A stretch of 7,193 nucleotides of DNA from Deltaproteobacteria bacterium (GTDB lineage Bacteria; Desulfobacterota; Syntrophia; Syntrophales; UBA5619), in NCBI GenBank assembly GCA_021372695.1, contig JAJFTY010000025.1, forward strand, positions 1-7,193, in the 5' to 3' direction. Under the pieces are notes generated by a model. It was not told the DNA's origin and did not search any database. It was given only the letters and a program-made list of their open reading frames with translations. The position numbers and the translations under genes were made by a program. This document shows positions 6,796 through 7,193 of the stretch, piece after piece. Position 1 is the first letter of the stretch; each line of letters starts with the position of its first letter.

Positions 6796-6835
6796 ATCGA
6801 AGATGCTCCGCAGCCTGCTGCGGGGAATCTTCGAT
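6796..6835. repeat. REP-like hairpin, 19-nt arms
   Basis: The arms run from ATCGAAGATGCTCCGCAGC to GCTGCGGGGAATCTTCGAT and pair at all but two positions around a CT centre. The core CCGCAGC..GCTGCGGGG flanked by AAGAT/ATCTT has the look of the dispersed GC-rich palindromes found between genes in many Deltaproteobacteria (from general familiarity, not a search). It lies upstream of the hydrolase start and may be a REP-like element; with no T run it is not an obvious terminator on either strand. Confidence 0.65.
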
Positions 6836-6986
6836 GCAGGTCATGCCTATCACAACCCGGTCCGGTTTCGCAACGAAAGATAGAACAAAAACCGCGGCAT
6901 GTAGCTGCAAAATTGATCTCTCCCTCGTCAGCCCGTCCTGCGGGGCGGAGGGTCACACATCGTGCCGAAAAATCACGACCAACCCG

Positions 6987-6999
6987 TATTGTCACAATA
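6987..6999. promoter_or_regulatory. Perfect 13-bp dyad, candidate operator
   Basis: TATTGTCACAATA is a perfect inverted repeat (TATTGT/ACAATA) around one central base, and it covers the -35 box of the plus-strand promoter. That position is typical for a repressor site. The binding protein is unknown; the half-site resembles the TTGTGA/TCACAA family recognised by CRP/FNR-type proteins, but the spacing is different, so I do not assign it. Confidence 0.4.
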
Positions 7000-7016
7000 A
7001 GCTGTTATTTTAATAT
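6989..7016 (+). promoter_or_regulatory. Sigma70-type promoter of the right-edge gene
   Basis: TTGTCA (6989-6994) and TAATAT (7011-7016) are spaced by 16 nt in an AT-rich stretch, pointing at the plus-strand gene that starts at 7128. A start of transcription near 7023 would give a leader of about 105 nt, which contains a small TTGAG-GA-CTCAA dyad at 7035-7046. An overlapping TATATT at 7014-7019 is an alternative -10 with a longer, 19-nt spacer. Confidence 0.5.
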
Positions 7017-7113
7017 ATTACTAAATAATGTCTTTTGAGGACTCAAGATTTCACAGAATGTACCGATATCCAATGCAACGGATCTTTTCAATCACGCCAA
7101 TTCGAGGCCATTC

Positions 7114-7120
7114 AGGAGGT
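7114..7120 (+). promoter_or_regulatory. Strong Shine-Dalgarno sequence of the right-edge gene
   Basis: AGGAGGT lies exactly 7 nt before the ATG at 7128. It is the best ribosome binding site in the window and is the main reason for calling the partial gene that follows. Confidence 0.8.
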
Positions 7121-7127
7121 GTTTGCG

Positions 7128-7193
7128 ATGACATTTCGGATGACTTTGGGGACATGGATCGGATCGGGCATTGTCCTGATGCTTTTTTTGATG
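7128..7193 (+). CDS. Start of a protein with a hydrophobic N terminus, truncated by the window edge
   Basis: Only 22 codons are visible, beginning MTFRMTLGTWIGSG and continuing IVLMLFLM. The pattern of a few polar or basic residues followed by a hydrophobic run fits a signal peptide or a first transmembrane helix, so the product is probably exported or membrane-bound. No family can be named from this much. Support for a real gene comes from the optimally spaced AGGAGGT and the plus-strand promoter further upstream. It is divergent from every other gene in the window. Confidence 0.75.
   Translation, partial: MTFRMTLGTWIGSGIVLMLFLM

Larger units (their letters stand above)
6702..7127. other. 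Divergent intergenic region with promoter, dyad and hairpin
   Basis: This 426-nt stretch separates the minus-strand hydrolase from the plus-strand gene at the right edge. It holds a long hairpin (6796-6835), a weaker GC inverted repeat near 6931-6952, the dyad at 6987-6999 and a plus-strand promoter at 6989-7016. Base composition changes abruptly to AT-rich around 6985-7030. I found no credible minus-strand promoter for the hydrolase and no conserved small protein here. Confidence 0.6.

Noticed and set aside
6931..6952. CCGTCC/GGGCGG inverted repeat as a terminator
   Set aside because: The stem is short and imperfect, with no T tract on either strand.
5904..7013. 369-residue plus-strand open frame
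   Set aside because: It is antisense to the hydrolase, which has a complete catalytic triad, and it runs on through the hairpin region.

Overview
The window is a GC-rich bacterial chromosomal segment. Its gene content suggests a Gram-negative bacterium, most likely a Desulfobacterota/Deltaproteobacteria-type organism such as a Syntrophales relative. That guess rests on the style of the sensory proteins, notably a REC-PAS protein with an FYTATYT...LGADRF signature, and on the dispersed GC-rich palindromes between genes. It is an inference; no rRNA or other phylogenetic marker is present. No rRNA, tRNA, CRISPR array, transposase or phage gene was seen.

Layout: all complete genes lie on the minus strand. 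Read in their own direction (right to left), the first block (6701-5246) is an alpha/beta hydrolase, then yggT and yggU (DUF167), the last two separated by only 5 nt. Next comes a 380-nt gene-free stretch (4866-5245) filled by two large imperfect palindromes, then murJ (4865-3273), the lipid II flippase of peptidoglycan synthesis. After a 189-nt gap holding a good sigma70-type promoter comes a three-gene signalling operon: a membrane dCache-HAMP histidine kinase (3083-1071), a stand-alone receiver protein (1074-658), and a REC-PAS protein (683 to beyond the left edge). These three genes overlap one another (4 nt, then 26 nt), and the first junction has a hairpin over the receiver gene's Shine-Dalgarno sequence. 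At the right edge a divergent plus-strand gene begins at 7128 with a hydrophobic N terminus. It is preceded by a strong Shine-Dalgarno sequence and by a promoter whose -35 box overlaps a perfect 13-bp dyad.

How the genes work together: the kinase should sense a periplasmic ligand through its Cache domain and pass phosphate to one or both receiver proteins. Neither receiver shows a DNA-binding domain inside the window, so the route is probably protein-protein signalling or a phosphorelay rather than direct transcription control. murJ, yggT and the hydrolase are envelope or housekeeping genes with no evident link to the signalling operon.

Nothing here amounts to a convincing new defence or mobile system. 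The most unusual material is the intergenic palindromic DNA at 4919-5201, where one short motif occurs four times in two head-to-head pairs, together with a separate REP-like hairpin at 6796-6835.
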